A stretch of DNA of 64,000 nucleotides, from NCBI RefSeq assembly GCF_000188035.1, contig NZ_AEUY02000005.1, forward strand, positions 1,054,001 to 1,118,000, read 5' to 3'. Position numbers and translations under genes: made by a program. This stretch comes from Streptococcus pseudoporcinus LQ 940-04. Lineage in GTDB: Bacteria > Bacillota > Bacilli > Lactobacillales > Streptococcaceae. Position 1 is the first letter of the stretch, and every line of letters starts with the position of its first letter. Under the pieces are notes generated by a model. It did not search any database. It was not told the origin of the DNA and saw only the letters and a list, made by a program, of their open reading frames with translations. This document shows positions 29,243-39,512 of the stretch, one piece after another.

Positions 29243-29271
29243 TTGTAAATATTCTGAAAATAGGGTATAAT
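29243..29271 (+). promoter_or_regulatory. Promoter of the APC permease gene
   Basis: TTGTAA (29243-29248), 17 bp, TATAAT (29266-29271). Confidence 0.75.
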
Positions 29272-29301
29272 AATTATATTTTTTAAAGAATGGAGTGTAT
29301 G

Positions 29302-30684
29302 ATGTCACAATTGTCAAAAGAAGACAAAGAAGTTAAAAATGGAATGGTCAGGGGATTGCAAAATCGCCATGTTCAATTGATTGCAATTGCTGGGACAATT
29401 GGTACTGGCTTATTTATGGGATCAGGTCGTGCTATTTCATTAACGGGGCCCTCAATTGTTCTAGTTTACTTAATAACAGGAGCCTTTATGTTTATGATGA
29501 TGAGGGCGATTGGAGAAATGCTCTATTATGATCCTGACCAACATACATTTATTAATTTTATTACTAAATATATTGGACCTGGTTGGGGTTATTTTTCAGG
29601 ACTTTCTTATTGGCTATCATTAATCTTTATTGGGATGGCTGATATTACAGCCTTAGGTTCTTACGTTCAATATTGGTTCCCCAATTGGCATTCTTGGTTA
29701 ATCCAGCTCGTGGCTTTAGTTATTTTGGCTTCCGTCAATTTGATAGCTGTTAAAATTTTTGGTGAGACAGAATTTTGGTTTGCAATGATTAAAATTGTGG
29801 CTATTATTGCTTTAATTGCGACTGCTGGTTTTATGATTGCTACTGGTTTCCAAACACCACATGGTCAAGCTAGTTTTACGAATATTACTAACCATTTTTC
29901 TTTATTCCCACGTGGAACATTAAAATTCTTTATGGGATTCCAGATGGTTTTCTTTGCCTATCAAGCTATTGAATTTGTCGGCGTTACGACTTCTGAAACA
30001 GAAAATCCTCGTAAAGTATTACCGAAAGCTATTCAAGAAATTCCTGTTAGAATTATTATTTTTTATGTTGGTTCCTTGATTTCAATCATGGCTATCCTAC
30101 CTTGGAAGGATTTACCAGTTGACAAGTCACCTTTTGTCATGGTATTTCAGCTGGTGGGCATTAAGTGGGCAGCCGCATTAATTAATTTTGTGGTTTTAAC
30201 ATCATCTGCATCTGCATTAAATTCAGTATTGTACTCATCTGGTCGTCACTTATATCAGTTGGCTTGTGAAAATGCCAATCCATTCACCAACGCCTTGAAG
30301 TTTAATCGTCTTTCAAGGCAGGGCGTTCCTAGTCGTGCAATCATTGGTTCAGCAGCAGTTGTGGGTGTATCTGCCATTATTAGTGTCTTACCAGGAATAT
30401 CTGATGCCTTTGCTTTGATTGCAGCTTCGTCATCTGGTGTCTACATCGCCATTTATGCTTTGACAATGATTGCTCACTGGAAATATCGTCAGTCTTCTGA
30501 TTTTATGCCAGATGGTTTCCTAATGCCAATGTATAAAGTAGCAACACCAATTACTTTAGCTTTCTTTGCCTGTGTGTTTATGTCATTGTTCCTCCAAGAG
30601 TCAACTTTTATTGGAGCAGTGGGGGCAAGTATTTGGATCATTTTCTTTGGTTTTTACTGTAATTTTAAATTCAAAACAAAATAA
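29302..30684 (+). CDS. Amino-acid permease, APC family (AAT type)
   Basis: A 460-residue transporter with 12 predicted membrane spans. It has the amino-acid-transporter signature near the start (GLQNRHVQLIAIAGTIGTGLFMGSG) and FVGVTTSETENPRKVLPKAI in the middle. By resemblance to the AAT family it imports a neutral or small amino acid (alanine, serine or glycine are typical) with H+; the sequence does not settle which. In-frame ATGs exist at 29290, 29299 and 29302; GGAG at 29292-29295 best serves 29302. It is a single-gene unit with its own promoter and terminator. Confidence 0.88.
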   Translation: MSQLSKEDKEVKNGMVRGLQNRHVQLIAIAGTIGTGLFMGSGRAISLTGPSIVLVYLITGAFMFMMMRAIGEMLYYDPDQHTFINFITKYIGPGWGYFSGLSYWLSLIFIGMADITALGSYVQYWFPNWHSWLIQLVALVILASVNLIAVKIFGETEFWFAMIKIVAIIALIATAGFMIATGFQTPHGQASFTNITNHFSLFPRGTLKFFMGFQMVFFAYQAIEFVGVTTSETENPRKVLPKAIQEIPVRIIIFYVGSLISIMAILPWKDLPVDKSPFVMVFQLVGIKWAAALINFVVLTSSASALNSVLYSSGRHLYQLACENANPFTNALKFNRLSRQGVPSRAIIGSAAVVGVSAIISVLPGISDAFALIAASSSGVYIAIYALTMIAHWKYRQSSDFMPDGFLMPMYKVATPITLAFFACVFMSLFLQESTFIGAVGASIWIIFFGFYCNFKFKTK

Positions 30685-30692
30685 GCTAGTAG

Positions 30693-30747
30693 CTCATTTC
30701 TTTAAAATGAGATGCTCTCTGAGGGACAGGATTTTCTGTCTCTTTTT
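30693..30747 (+). terminator. Terminator region of the APC permease gene
   Basis: A CTCATTT/AAATGAG hairpin (30693-30711) is followed by a GGGACAG/CTGTCTC stem (about 30723-30742) with a TTTTT tail. Confidence 0.75.
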
Positions 30748-30785
30748 GTTTTCAGTTTCCGGATAAATAGACAAAATCAAAAGTG

Positions 30786-30794
30786 TGTTATAAT
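30786..30794 (+). promoter_or_regulatory. Promoter of pncB-nadE
   Basis: Extended -10 TG-T-TATAAT at 30786-30794; no strong -35. Confidence 0.55.
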
Positions 30795-30823
30795 ATTAAC
30801 AACAATTTAAAAAGGACAGTGAC

Positions 30824-32296
30824 ATGTATAAAGATGACAGTTTAATATTACATACGGATTTATACCAGATCAATATGATGCAAGTCTATTTTGATCAAGG
30901 AATCCATAATAAAAAAGCCGTTTTTGAAGTTTATTTTCGGAAGAACCCTTTTGAAAACGGTTATGCCATATTTGCAGGTTTACAAAGGCTAGTTGAGTAC
31001 TTTGAAAGTTTAGCTTTTTCTGAAAGTGATTTAGCTTATCTTTCCGACTTAGGCTATAATGGAGAATTCCTTGATTATTTAAAAAACCTAAAATTAGAAC
31101 TAACTGTCCGTTCTGCTAAGGAGGGTGATTTAGTTTTTGCTAATGAACCTATTGTTCAGGTAGAAGGACCTCTAGGACAGTGTCAGCTTGTGGAAACGGC
31201 CTTGTTAAATATTGTCAATTTTCAAACTCTTATTGCTACCAAAGCAGCTCGTATTCGTTCCGTTATTGAAGATGAGCCTTTATTGGAGTTTGGTACTCGT
31301 CGTGCCCAAGAGTTAGATGCTGCCTTCTGGGGAACGCGTGCAGCTGTTATAGGCGGAGCTAATGCAACTAGTAATGTCAGAGCAGGAAAAGTGTTTGGTA
31401 TCCCTGTTTCTGGCACACATGCGCATGCTTTAGTACAAGCTTATGGTAATGATTATGATGCCTTTAAAGCTTACGCAAAAACGCATAAAGACTGTGTATT
31501 TCTTGTTGATACCTACGATACTCTTAAAATAGGTGTCCCGAATGCAATTAGAGTAGCTAAAGAATTGGGAGATTCTATAAATTTTCTGGGTGTTCGTTTA
31601 GATTCAGGGGACTTGGCTTATTTGTCGAAAAAGGTTCGTCAGCAACTAGATGAAGCGGGATTTCCAGATGCAAAGATTTATGCGTCAAATGACCTAGATG
31701 AAAATACTATTCTAAATTTAAAAATGCAAAAGGCAAAAATTGATGTTTGGGGTGTCGGAACTAAATTGATTACGGCATATGATCAACCAGCCTTAGGTGC
31801 GGTTTATAAGATGGTTTCGATTGAAAATGATGCCGGGAAGATGGAAGATACTATCAAATTATCTAATAATGCAGAAAAAGTATCCACTCCAGGTAAAAAA
31901 CAAGTATGGCGCATAACAAGTTTAGAAAAAGGTAAGTCTGAAGGAGACTATATTACGTTCACAGATGTGGATGTTAATCAGTTAGATTACATTGAAATGT
32001 TTCACCCAACTTATACTTATATTAAGAAGACAGTCAAAAATTTCGAAGCAGTTCCATTATTGGTTGATATTTTTGACCAAGGCAAGCGCGTCTATGATTT
32101 ACCAGATCTCCAAACGATTCAAGCTTATGCTCGTCAAGAATTTGATAAATTATGGGATGAGTATAAACGTGTTTTGAATCCACAAGATTATCCTGTTGAT
32201 TTGGCTAAAGATGTATGGGAAAATAAGATGGCTGTTATTTCAAAGATTAGACAAGAAACCCTAGGTGAAGGAGAATCTTATGACATTGCAAAATAA
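30824..32296 (+). CDS. pncB: Nicotinate phosphoribosyltransferase
   Basis: A 490-residue enzyme that makes nicotinate mononucleotide from nicotinate and PRPP, the entry to NAD salvage. [15 protein letters not shown] at the N-terminus, [21 protein letters not shown] (active-site histidines) and [13 protein letters not shown] are the family blocks. RBS AAAAAGGACAG is clear. It overlaps nadE by 17 bp, so the two NAD-synthesis genes form an operon. No de novo NAD genes are in view, in keeping with niacin dependence of many streptococci. Confidence 0.97.
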   Translation: MYKDDSLILHTDLYQINMMQVYFDQGIHNKKAVFEVYFRKNPFENGYAIFAGLQRLVEYFESLAFSESDLAYLSDLGYNGEFLDYLKNLKLELTVRSAKEGDLVFANEPIVQVEGPLGQCQLVETALLNIVNFQTLIATKAARIRSVIEDEPLLEFGTRRAQELDAAFWGTRAAVIGGANATSNVRAGKVFGIPVSGTHAHALVQAYGNDYDAFKAYAKTHKDCVFLVDTYDTLKIGVPNAIRVAKELGDSINFLGVRLDSGDLAYLSKKVRQQLDEAGFPDAKIYASNDLDENTILNLKMQKAKIDVWGVGTKLITAYDQPALGAVYKMVSIENDAGKMEDTIKLSNNAEKVSTPGKKQVWRITSLEKGKSEGDYITFTDVDVNQLDYIEMFHPTYTYIKKTVKNFEAVPLLVDIFDQGKRVYDLPDLQTIQAYARQEFDKLWDEYKRVLNPQDYPVDLAKDVWENKMAVISKIRQETLGEGESYDIAK

Positions 32297-33104
32297 TATT
32301 ATCAATGAATTGGGCGTGAAGCCAGAGATTGATGCCAAAGAAGAGATTCGTTGCTCAATTGATTTTCTGAAAAGCTACCTTACTAAGCATAGCTTTTTAA
32401 AAACGTTAGTATTGGGCATTTCTGGGGGACAAGATTCTACTTTAGCTGGTCGTTTAGCACAGCTGGCGATTGAGGAATTGCGAGAGGAGACCGGTCGAAA
32501 AGACTATCAATTCATCGCTATCAGACTTCCCTATGGTGTGCAGGCTGATGAAGCTGATGCTCAAAAGGCTCTAGCTTTTATTAGGCCAGATCAAACCTTG
32601 ACCATAAACATTAAAGAAGCTGTAGATAGCCAAGTTTTGGCTTTGGAAGCTGCAGGAATTAAAATTTCTGACTTTAATAAAGGTAATATTAAGGCGCGTC
32701 AGCGCATGATTAGCCAATATGCGGTGGCAGGCCAACTGAATGGAGCTGTTATTGGTACGGACCATGCTGCTGAGAATATCACAGGATTCTTTACAAAATT
32801 TGGTGATGGTGGAGCAGATATCCTCCCCTTATTCCGACTTAATAAAAGACAAGGGAGGGCCCTGTTAAGAGAATTAGGGGCAAGTGCTAGTCTTTATGAA
32901 AAGATTCCAACGGCTGATTTAGAAGAAAACAAACCAGGAATAGCAGATGAGGTGGCTTTGGGTGTCACTTACAAGGATATTGATGATTACCTAGAAGGTA
33001 AAGAAATATCAGATCAAGCAAAAGAAAAAATTGAAAATTGGTGGTACAAAGGGCTCCACAAACGTCATCTCCCAATTACTGTATTCGATGATTTTTGGAA
33101 ATAA
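32280..33104 (+). CDS. nadE: NAD synthetase, ammonia-dependent
   Basis: A 274-residue ATP-pyrophosphatase that amidates deamido-NAD to NAD. The PP-loop SGGQDST is in [16 protein letters not shown] (around residues 46-61). [23 protein letters not shown] and [12 protein letters not shown] near the C-terminus are typical. There is no glutaminase domain, so it uses ammonia. An upstream start at 32265 exists inside pncB; GAAGGAG directly before ATG 32280 decides the start. It catalyses the last step of the pathway begun by pncB. Confidence 0.97.
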   Translation: MTLQNNIINELGVKPEIDAKEEIRCSIDFLKSYLTKHSFLKTLVLGISGGQDSTLAGRLAQLAIEELREETGRKDYQFIAIRLPYGVQADEADAQKALAFIRPDQTLTINIKEAVDSQVLALEAAGIKISDFNKGNIKARQRMISQYAVAGQLNGAVIGTDHAAENITGFFTKFGDGGADILPLFRLNKRQGRALLRELGASASLYEKIPTADLEENKPGIADEVALGVTYKDIDDYLEGKEISDQAKEKIENWWYKGLHKRHLPITVFDDFWK

Positions 33105-33179
33105 TGACCTTCTTTTTTTAGGAAGATCACATTACGCTAAATTGATAAAACAAAAAAGTTAGGCTCGCCTAACTTTTTT
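33104..33179 (+). terminator. Double terminator of pncB-nadE
   Basis: A GACCTTC/GGAAGATC hairpin with T-rich loop begins at the stop codon. A second, stronger stem AAAAAAGTTAGG/CCTAACTTTTTT (33152-33179) follows. Confidence 0.85.
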
Positions 33180-33180
33180 G

Positions 33181-33208
33181 TTGAAGAAAAGAAAAATAAG
33201 TTTATAAT
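33181..33208 (+). promoter_or_regulatory. Promoter of pepC
   Basis: TTGAAG (33181-33186), 16 bp, TATAAT (33203-33208). Confidence 0.7.
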
Positions 33209-33235
33209 AGAAGATAATAAAAAATGGAGGATATT

Positions 33236-34570
33236 ATGTCAAGAATTTCTGAATCATTTACTGAAGAAGTTTATAAAAACTATCTCAATAATCCTAAGTA
33301 CAGAGCAATTGAAAATGCTGTTACCAACAATGGACTCTTAAAATCACTCAAGACTCGACAAAGTGAGGTTGAAAATGATTTTGTTTTTTCAATTGACCTA
33401 ACTAAAGATCTTGTTTCAAATCAAAAAGCTTCTGGCCGTTGCTGGATGTTTGCTGCTTTAAACACTTTTCGTCATCAATTAATAAGTGATTTCAAATTAG
33501 AAAATTTTGAGTTATCACAAGCGCACACCTTTTTCTGGGATAAGTATGAAAAAGCTAACTGGTTTATGGAACAGGTCATTGCAACAGCAGATCAAGAATT
33601 ATCCAGTCGAAAAGTTAAATTCCTTTTAGATGTTCCTCAACAAGATGGTGGACAGTGGGACATGGTTGTGGCTCTCTTTGAAAAATATGGTGTGGTGCCA
33701 AAGACTGTTTATCCAGAATCTGTTTCTTCAAGCAATAGTAAGGAGTTGAATGAGATCCTCAACAAATTATTGCGTCAAGATGCCCAAATTTTGCGTGAAT
33801 GCATCAGTTCAGGATTGGACGCTCAGGCAATTCAAGCTAAGAAAGAAGCATTGTTGCAGGAGATATTTAATTTTCTGGCGATGAACTTAGGGCTACCCCC
33901 AAAAACTTTCGATTTTGCCTATCGTGATAAAGACAATCAATATCACTCTGAGAAAGATATCACACCTTTGGAATTTTACCAAAAATATGTCGGCTTAAAT
34001 TTGTCTGATTATGTTTCTATTATCAATGCTCCTACAGCTGATAAACCTTTTGGTAAGGCTTATACAGTAGAGATGCTTGGAAATGTAGTTGGTAGTCGTG
34101 ATGTTCGTTATCTTAATGTGGACATGAATCGTTTGAAAGAATTAGCTATTAAACAAATGCAGGCGGGTGAAACTGTCTGGTTTGGTTCAGATGTTGGTCA
34201 GATGTCAGATCGTAAAAAAGGTATTTTAGCGACAAATACCTATGACTTTGAAGCTAGTATGGATCTTGTCTTGAAACAAAATAAAGCGGGTCGCTTGGAT
34301 TATAGTGAAAGCCTTATGACTCATGCCATGGTTTTGACTGGTGTTGATTTAGATCCTAATGGTAGCCCTCTTAAATGGAAAGTAGAAAATTCTTGGGGCG
34401 AAGATGTAGGAAATAAGGGCTATTTTGTAGCTTCGGATGCTTGGATGGATCAATACACCTATCAAATTGTAGTTAAGAAAAGTTTACTGAGTGAAGAGGA
34501 ATTGAAAGCTTACCAAGCAGAGCCAGAAGTATTAGCGCCTTGGGACCCAATGGGGGCTCTTGCAAATTAA
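33236..34570 (+). CDS. pepC: Aminopeptidase C (bleomycin-hydrolase-type cysteine peptidase)
   Basis: A 444-residue cytoplasmic cysteine aminopeptidase of family C1B that trims peptides from imported oligopeptides. The catalytic cysteine is in QKASGRCWMFAALN (near residue 69), the histidine in LMTHAMVLTGV (near residue 364) and the asparagine in VENSWGEDVG. An ATG at 33224 is in frame, but GGAGG (33226-33230) is correctly placed for ATG 33236. It has its own promoter. The downstream spacer carries a terminator at 34768-34797. Confidence 0.97.
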   Translation: MSRISESFTEEVYKNYLNNPKYRAIENAVTNNGLLKSLKTRQSEVENDFVFSIDLTKDLVSNQKASGRCWMFAALNTFRHQLISDFKLENFELSQAHTFFWDKYEKANWFMEQVIATADQELSSRKVKFLLDVPQQDGGQWDMVVALFEKYGVVPKTVYPESVSSSNSKELNEILNKLLRQDAQILRECISSGLDAQAIQAKKEALLQEIFNFLAMNLGLPPKTFDFAYRDKDNQYHSEKDITPLEFYQKYVGLNLSDYVSIINAPTADKPFGKAYTVEMLGNVVGSRDVRYLNVDMNRLKELAIKQMQAGETVWFGSDVGQMSDRKKGILATNTYDFEASMDLVLKQNKAGRLDYSESLMTHAMVLTGVDLDPNGSPLKWKVENSWGEDVGNKGYFVASDAWMDQYTYQIVVKKSLLSEEELKAYQAEPEVLAPWDPMGALAN

Positions 34571-34858
34571 AAAGTTTTAGCTTTAGGGACTGTTTGGAAT
34601 GACAATAATATTAGAAGTTGTGTTCGCCATAATAGTTGCTAAAGAGGTTGTGATAAGAGTTCTTTAAATACGGGATTGTATTCACCAGTCTTAATAACCG
34701 TTTATGGTTTAAAATTCTTTAAGAAATCTAAAAAATAATAGTATTATATTACTATTGTCAGACCGAAGACAAACCTCATTTTTGAGGTTTGTCTTTTCTT
34801 ATTCATTGACTACAAGAGGTTGTAAACAGGTAAGTCTCTAAAAAGCGTGGCTGTTGGA
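34571..34858 (+). other. Spacer between pepC and the small lipoprotein gene
   Basis: The spacer holds a perfect 11-bp terminator (34768-34793) and no convincing gene. A 22-codon open frame at 34599-34667 (MTIILEVVFAIIVAKEVV..., preceded by AGGGA) and a short hydrophobic-basic tail in another frame (PVLITVYGLKFFKKSKK, ending at 34737) look like pieces of a small membrane peptide, but they are not in one frame. Confidence 0.35.
34768..34797 (+). terminator. Terminator downstream of pepC
   Basis: Arms 34768-34778 and 34783-34793 pair perfectly (11 bp, loop TTTT), followed by TTTTCTT. Confidence 0.88.
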
Positions 34859-34948
34859 TTATTTACTATTTGTATAGGACTGACATGCCCCTAAGACCAT
34901 AAGCCCTAAAAATAACATGATAAGTGGTAAGGATTTTTTTCTTTCCAT
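34859..34948 (-). CDS. 29-residue lipoprotein with pheromone-precursor-like signal peptide
   Basis: A 29-codon gene too short for usual annotation. The start at 34948 has a good RBS (AGAAGAAGGG, about 5 nt before the ATG). The peptide starts MERKKS, runs through a hydrophobic core (LIMLFLGLMV) to a lipobox L-G-A-C with Cys22, and ends after only seven more residues (QSYTNSK). Signal peptidase II would cut before Cys22, leaving an eight-residue lipopeptide. The released signal peptide ends LGLMVLGA, the size and character of peptides that Enterococcus and some streptococci make from lipoprotein signal sequences. An upstream TTGAAA with TACAAT/AATAAT on this strand is a weak promoter. It lies past the pbp1A terminator. 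Coding potential is inferred from RBS plus lipobox. Confidence 0.6.
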   Translation of the reverse strand: MERKKSLPLIMLFLGLMVLGACQSYTNSK

Positions 34949-35136
34949 AGAAGCCCTTCTTCTAAGCTATAGCTCCAAATGCCTTGAGGGAGACAGTTAA
35001 GAATTGACAGAATCATTATTGTACAATGCTCTAGTCGTTTCAAGTATTTATTAACATTCGCCCAGAATTTTATTTGAAATAGTGATATTTTTGAAAGGAT
35101 GAAATTATCAGTCATAAATACATAGAAAAGGAGTCT

Positions 35137-35168
35137 AAAAAAGACCAACTTCATAACTGAAGCTGACC
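35137..35168 (-). terminator. Terminator of recU-pbp1A
   Basis: On the minus strand GGTCAGCTTCA (35168-35158) pairs with TGAAGTTGGTC (35053-type arm at 35153-35143) with G-U pairs and loop GTTA, followed by TTTTTT (35142-35137). Confidence 0.85.
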
Positions 35169-35213
35169 CTTGATTTAAAATAATTGAAGCATTTTTGACT
35201 ATTTTAATACTAG

Positions 35214-37439
35214 TTAATTATTGGGGGAATGATTATTCCCGTTTCCGCTGCGATTACTGTTCCCGTTTCCTGATTCAGTGGAAGTAGAGGTAGAAGAAGA
35301 GCTAGAGCTAGAGGCTTGATCATTGGTTGTTGAGCTTTTACTATCGTTCGCTTGGCTTGCGCTATTATTCGTATCACTTGTACTACTACTTGATGAACTA
35401 GAGCCACTGTAAATATTATTATAGACGGAACTAGTGGTATTACCACTAGTATAAGTTCCACCAGACAGATAAAGCATACCACCACTACGATATAAGCCAC
35501 TTGGCATAACCCAATCCTCGCTATAACCGTCTGTTAGATAGGACATCATACTACGGTAAACACGCGAGGCTATTGATAGAGCATCGCCATATACTGGAGT
35601 TAAACGACTACGGTAACCCGTCCAAACAGCCATAGCGTATTTGTTGGTAAAACCGACAAAGTTTTCATCAGGCGCCATCGTTCCTACATACTCAGGATAG
35701 AGACCAGACTCAGCAGAAATTTTTGCTAATTCTTCATCGGTGTAATTAGAAGTACCTGTTTTTCCTGCTTGAATAACTCCTGGAATTTGAGCATCAGTAC
35801 CTGTACCATAGGTTAAAACGGTTTTCAACATATCAGTCATCATGTAAGCAGTGGTTTCCTTCATAGCCCGCTTACCTTTATTTTCAATAACCTTTGAGGT
35901 TCCATCACTAAATACAATTTTATTAACATATTGTGGTTTGTAATACTCACCACCATTGGCAAAAGCAGCATAGGCAGCAGCCATTTTTTCACTACTTGCT
36001 CCATATCGGCTATCAGAACTGCTATTATTACTTGAAATGGCGTTTGAATAGTTCATTTCTGGATAGTTAATACCAAGGTTTGTTAAGAAGTTTTTAGCAT
36101 AAGTCAGGCCGGCTGCTTCTAAGGCTCTGACAGCAGGAACATTTCGAGACTGCATAATAGCAGTTTGAATGGTCATCCAGCCATTATACCTACGATCCCA
36201 ATCATAAAGTTGGGTATTTGTACCAGGCCAGTAATAGACGGAGTCATTAGTTGATTGAGCAGTTGAATTATAAGCTCCACTTTCAATGGCAGGTGCATAG
36301 GCTGATATGGGTTTCATGGTTGAGCCCCAGTCGCGATCAGTTAGAACAGCTTGGTTTGTACCAAAAGAAACATTTTCATTTTGATTACGGCCTCCGAGTT
36401 GCGCTACAACATGACCGTTCGTGACATCAACAATAGTTGATGCAACTTGAAAGTTTTCATCGGGATAATTGATGTAATCAGGTGAATTGTAGATATCGTA
36501 AAGCCGTTTTTGAGCATTTGGCAGAAGATTAGTATAAACTTTTAATCCAGAGGTAAAGATATCTTTGTTAGTTTCTGACTTAACTTGACTAATGACTTCC
36601 TTAAGGTAGTTATCCATGTATTTAGGATAACTTGAAGTCTTCTTCAATGGTTTCAGACCATCTGTAATAGGTGTTGCAATAGCTTTGTCATATTCAGCTT
36701 TAGAAAGGTTCTTTTCAGAAAGCATCTGCTGGAGTACAATGTTACGACGGTGTGTTGCTGCGTCAGGGTTGATATATGGATCATATTGCGTCGGAGCTTG
36801 TGGGATTCCAGCTAATAAGGCTAATTGTGCAAAGGATAAGTCTTTTAAATCTTTTTCATAATAAGCTTTAGAAGCAGTGAGCATCCCATAGTTTCCATTA
36901 CCCATATAAACCTTATTAATGTAAAAAGTCAAGATTTCTTGTTTGGTATATTTGCGTTCCATCTGCAAGGCAAGCCATACTTCTTGAGCTTTACGTTTTA
37001 GGGTTTGATCTTTCTCATCTGTTGAGAAATAAGCTAGTTTAATCAGCTGCTGATCAAGTGTTGATCCCCCCTGCGTACTAGCACTTGTTAAATTATGGAA
37101 GGCAGCTCCGATGATACGGTACAAGTCAACACCACGGTGATTAAAGAATCGTTTATCTTCAATGGATGTAATTGCATTTACTAAGTTAAGGGGAATGCTA
37201 TCTGCGGTTACATTCTCTCTTTTTTCAGAACCTAAATCGGCGATGAGTTTGTTATGACCATCATAAACAAGACTAGAATTGGTTGATTTAAGGGCTGTCT
37301 CGGAAAGTTTTGGAGCAGTTGAGATGTAAAAAGCAAAGAGTAGCCCGCCAATGACGATTATAAAAATTATAAGACTAAGAATAGCTGCTAGAGCATATTT
37401 TAGTATTTTTTGAATTTGTGGATTTTTGATACTAATCAC
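35214..37439 (-). CDS. pbp1A: Penicillin-binding protein 1A (bifunctional, class A)
   Basis: A 741-residue membrane-anchored enzyme that polymerises glycan strands and crosslinks peptides. One span (residues about 13-35) precedes the glycosyltransferase domain with [14 protein letters not shown] (catalytic Glu). The transpeptidase motifs are STMKP, SRN (MQSRNVPAV) and KTGT ([10 protein letters not shown]). The last 70 residues are a low-complexity Ser/Thr/Asn/Gly tail ([15 protein letters not shown]...[10 protein letters not shown]). The GTG start lies inside recU (8-bp overlap), a coupling seen widely in Firmicutes. It is followed by a terminator. Confidence 0.96.
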   Translation of the reverse strand: MISIKNPQIQKILKYALAAILSLIIFIIVIGGLLFAFYISTAPKLSETALKSTNSSLVYDGHNKLIADLGSEKRENVTADSIPLNLVNAITSIEDKRFFNHRGVDLYRIIGAAFHNLTSASTQGGSTLDQQLIKLAYFSTDEKDQTLKRKAQEVWLALQMERKYTKQEILTFYINKVYMGNGNYGMLTASKAYYEKDLKDLSFAQLALLAGIPQAPTQYDPYINPDAATHRRNIVLQQMLSEKNLSKAEYDKAIATPITDGLKPLKKTSSYPKYMDNYLKEVISQVKSETNKDIFTSGLKVYTNLLPNAQKRLYDIYNSPDYINYPDENFQVASTIVDVTNGHVVAQLGGRNQNENVSFGTNQAVLTDRDWGSTMKPISAYAPAIESGAYNSTAQSTNDSVYYWPGTNTQLYDWDRRYNGWMTIQTAIMQSRNVPAVRALEAAGLTYAKNFLTNLGINYPEMNYSNAISSNNSSSDSRYGASSEKMAAAYAAFANGGEYYKPQYVNKIVFSDGTSKVIENKGKRAMKETTAYMMTDMLKTVLTYGTGTDAQIPGVIQAGKTGTSNYTDEELAKISAESGLYPEYVGTMAPDENFVGFTNKYAMAVWTGYRSRLTPVYGDALSIASRVYRSMMSYLTDGYSEDWVMPSGLYRSGGMLYLSGGTYTSGNTTSSVYNNIYSGSSSSSSSTSDTNNSASQANDSKSSTTNDQASSSSSSSTSTSTESGNGNSNRSGNGNNHSPNN

Positions 37440-38034
37440 CGCCTAAAAAATTTTGTTCTATAATATCTAAATAAGGTACTTGGGGAAATGCTCCTATTAT
37501 TATCTCGTAGCCATTTTTTCTGATATAATCAAGTGGCATTGATTTGCTGCCTTTATCAATTTGATAAAAATCAATCAATGCCTTTGCTGGTAGATAATAG
37601 GTTTCTTTCAAAGTACTAAAGTGTAAAAGGACAAAACAAATACCCTTTTGTTCTAAAACGGAAGCCATATGCTCAATCTGGTGCGAATGAAAATTTTTCA
37701 TAGGCATAGCAGTTTTTTGGCGTGTCTCTTTGGCTTCGAAATCAAGGTAATAACCTTTATACACCCCGCAGTAATCTGTTGTTGAGGCTTGTCGAAAATA
37801 AGCTTCAACAATTTTGGCTCGACTTCTTTGAGGATAATCGACTTTGACGATTTGAATAGGTGTCGGTTTTTTATGGATGACTGCAATATGGCGCGAAAGA
37901 TAGAAGTCATTGGTAGCGTTAATAGTAGCCTCAAATGACATTCCGCGGTTAGCGAAGTCTACCTTTGATTTATTCGTTTTTAATTGGACAGGGTCTCTTC
38001 GTTTTCCTTTAAGTTGATGAGGATAATTAACCAT
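37432..38034 (-). CDS. recU: Holliday junction resolvase RecU
   Basis: A 200-residue endonuclease that resolves Holliday junctions during recombination and chromosome segregation. The N-terminal [10 protein letters not shown], then [35 protein letters not shown], is the RecU signature. The catalytic block is [31 protein letters not shown] precedes the start. The gene is divergent from ypsA and overlaps pbp1A. Confidence 0.96.
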   Translation of the reverse strand: MVNYPHQLKGKRRDPVQLKTNKSKVDFANRGMSFEATINATNDFYLSRHIAVIHKKPTPIQIVKVDYPQRSRAKIVEAYFRQASTTDYCGVYKGYYLDFEAKETRQKTAMPMKNFHSHQIEHMASVLEQKGICFVLLHFSTLKETYYLPAKALIDFYQIDKGSKSMPLDYIRKNGYEIIIGAFPQVPYLDIIEQNFLGGD

Positions 38035-38111
38035 TGTTCTCCTAAGACATTTACTTAATGAAAAATTTAAGCATTTTTATTATAACATATTTTTTGAAAG
38101 GAAAACACAAT

Positions 38112-38636
38112 ATGACTGCGATTCTCGTAACTGGTTACAAGAGTTTTGAGCTGGGAATTTTTAAGGATAAGGATGAGCGGATCACTATTATTAAAAAAGC
38201 TATAAAAAAAGACCTCACTCGTCTTATTGAAGATGGGGCGGACTGGTTTATTTTAACGGGCAGTTTAGGCTTTGAACTATGGGCTTTAGAGGTTTTAAAA
38301 GACTTGAAGAGAGCCTATCCTATCAAAATAGCTACTCTCTTTGATTTTGAAACCCATGGATGCCATTGGAACGAACAAAACCAAGAGAAGCTCACTATTT
38401 TTAAAGAGGTTGACTTTGTCAAATATTGCTTTCCAGACTACCAATCCCCTGCCCAATTCAAACAGTACAATCAATTTTTAATAGATAATACTGATGAGGC
38501 CTATCTTTTTTATGACAGTGAAAATGAAACAAATCTTAAGTATTTTGTAACGCAATTAAAAGAAAATCCACATTATAGTTTACATTTTTTAACATTTGAT
38601 CGTTTAAATGAAATAATGGAAGAAGAACAAGGTTAA
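38112..38636 (+). CDS. DUF1273 (YpsA-type) SLOG-fold protein
   Basis: A 174-residue cytoplasmic protein starting [17 protein letters not shown], typical of the DUF1273/YpsA family, with [16 protein letters not shown] resembling the nucleotide-binding glycine motif of the SLOG fold. B. subtilis YpsA is linked to cell division and stress, and its gene lies next to gpsB, as here. An in-frame ATG at 38058 would add 18 residues but lies before the -10-like TATAAC; GAAAGGA (38095-38101) favours 38112. It is divergent from recU. Confidence 0.85.
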   Translation: MTAILVTGYKSFELGIFKDKDERITIIKKAIKKDLTRLIEDGADWFILTGSLGFELWALEVLKDLKRAYPIKIATLFDFETHGCHWNEQNQEKLTIFKEVDFVKYCFPDYQSPAQFKQYNQFLIDNTDEAYLFYDSENETNLKYFVTQLKENPHYSLHFLTFDRLNEIMEEEQG

Positions 38637-38748
38637 GTTAATATTGTAACTATTTTTAATGCTTGCTTTTTATCTTTTTTTTCTGTATCATAAATTATGA
38701 TATCGGAAAAGAGGTATCAATATAGAACTACCGGTCGGAGATAAAAGA

Positions 38749-39072
38749 ATGACAAGTATTATTTATAGTCCAAAGGATATTTTTGAACAAGAATTCAAAA
38801 CCAGTATGCGTGGTTTTGATAAAAAAGAAGTTGACGAATTTCTAGATAATGTGATTAAGGATTACGAGACTTATATAGCTGAAATTGAAAAGTTGAAAGC
38901 TGAAATAGAGCGACTAAAAAAAGAAAGTGCGCATAGGGGGACTGCATTTGCAGAGGAGCGCCATACGATGGGACAACCAACGCGCGTGACCCAAACAGCA
39001 ACTAATTTTGATATTTTAAAGAGAATTAGTCGTTTAGAAAAGGAAGTTTTCGGCAAACAAATCAGTGAATAA
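38749..39072 (+). CDS. gpsB: Cell-cycle protein GpsB
   Basis: A 107-residue DivIVA-like protein. The N-terminal lipid/PBP-binding domain includes [37 protein letters not shown], followed by a coiled coil ([15 protein letters not shown]) and a short C-terminal segment ending LEKEVFGKQ. GpsB helps balance septal and peripheral wall synthesis and works with the PASTA kinase and PBPs, which are also encoded in this window. RBS CGGAGAT is clear. RNase P RNA follows within 10 bp. Confidence 0.96.
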   Translation: MTSIIYSPKDIFEQEFKTSMRGFDKKEVDEFLDNVIKDYETYIAEIEKLKAEIERLKKESAHRGTAFAEERHTMGQPTRVTQTATNFDILKRISRLEKEVFGKQISE

Positions 39073-39078
39073 TTGATG

Positions 39079-39462
39079 AATATGCAATTTTTGGATAATC
39101 GCGTAGCTTTTTAGGTTATGAGGAAAGTCCATGCTAGCACTGGCTGTGATGCCAGTAGTGTTTGTGCTAGGCGAAAAAATAAGCCTAGGAATGTCTTTGA
39201 CATTACGGCGAAAAAAAAGGCTACGTCTGATGATATGCCTGAGTATTTCTGAAAGTGCCACAGTGACGCAGTTTCTATGGAAACGTAGGAAATGGAACGC
39301 GGTAAACCCCTCAAGCTAGCAACCCAAACTTTGGTCGGGGCATGGGATAGACGGGAAACGAACCTTCTATTCTGACTGTTTACAGTAGACAGATGATTAT
39401 CGAAGGAAGTAATACCTAGTTATTTCTGGAACAAAACATGGCTTATAGAAAATTGCATAATA
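39079..39462 (+). ncRNA. rnpB: RNase P RNA, Bacillus-type (class B)
   Basis: The catalytic RNA of RNase P, which matures tRNA 5' ends. Outer helix P1 is TATGCAATTTT (39081-39091) with AAAATTGCATA (39449-39459). The conserved GAGGAAAGTCCATGCTAG core is at 39120-39136, and GGCATGGGATAGACGG with the late GGCTTATAG complete the conserved regions. Its place downstream of gpsB is conserved in Firmicutes. Ends are set from P1 and could be off by a few bases. Confidence 0.93.
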
Positions 39463-39466
39463 GGTT

Positions 39467-39490
39467 AAGCTAGCACTCGCTAGCTTTTAT
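39467..39490 (+). terminator. Terminator of rnpB
   Basis: AAGCTAGC pairs with GCTAGCTT around loop ACTC, followed by TTTATTT. Confidence 0.88.
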
Positions 39491-39512
39491 TTAATTAAAA
39501 AGAAAGATTGAT

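Noticed and set aside
34906-35154. 82-codon minus-strand frame between the small lipoprotein gene and pbp1A
   Set aside because: It overlaps the better-supported lipoprotein gene on the same strand in another frame, starts in the pbp1A terminator and has no RBS.
39131-39319. Open frames on both strands across 39.0-39.3 kb
   Set aside because: They lie in RNase P RNA and are not coding.
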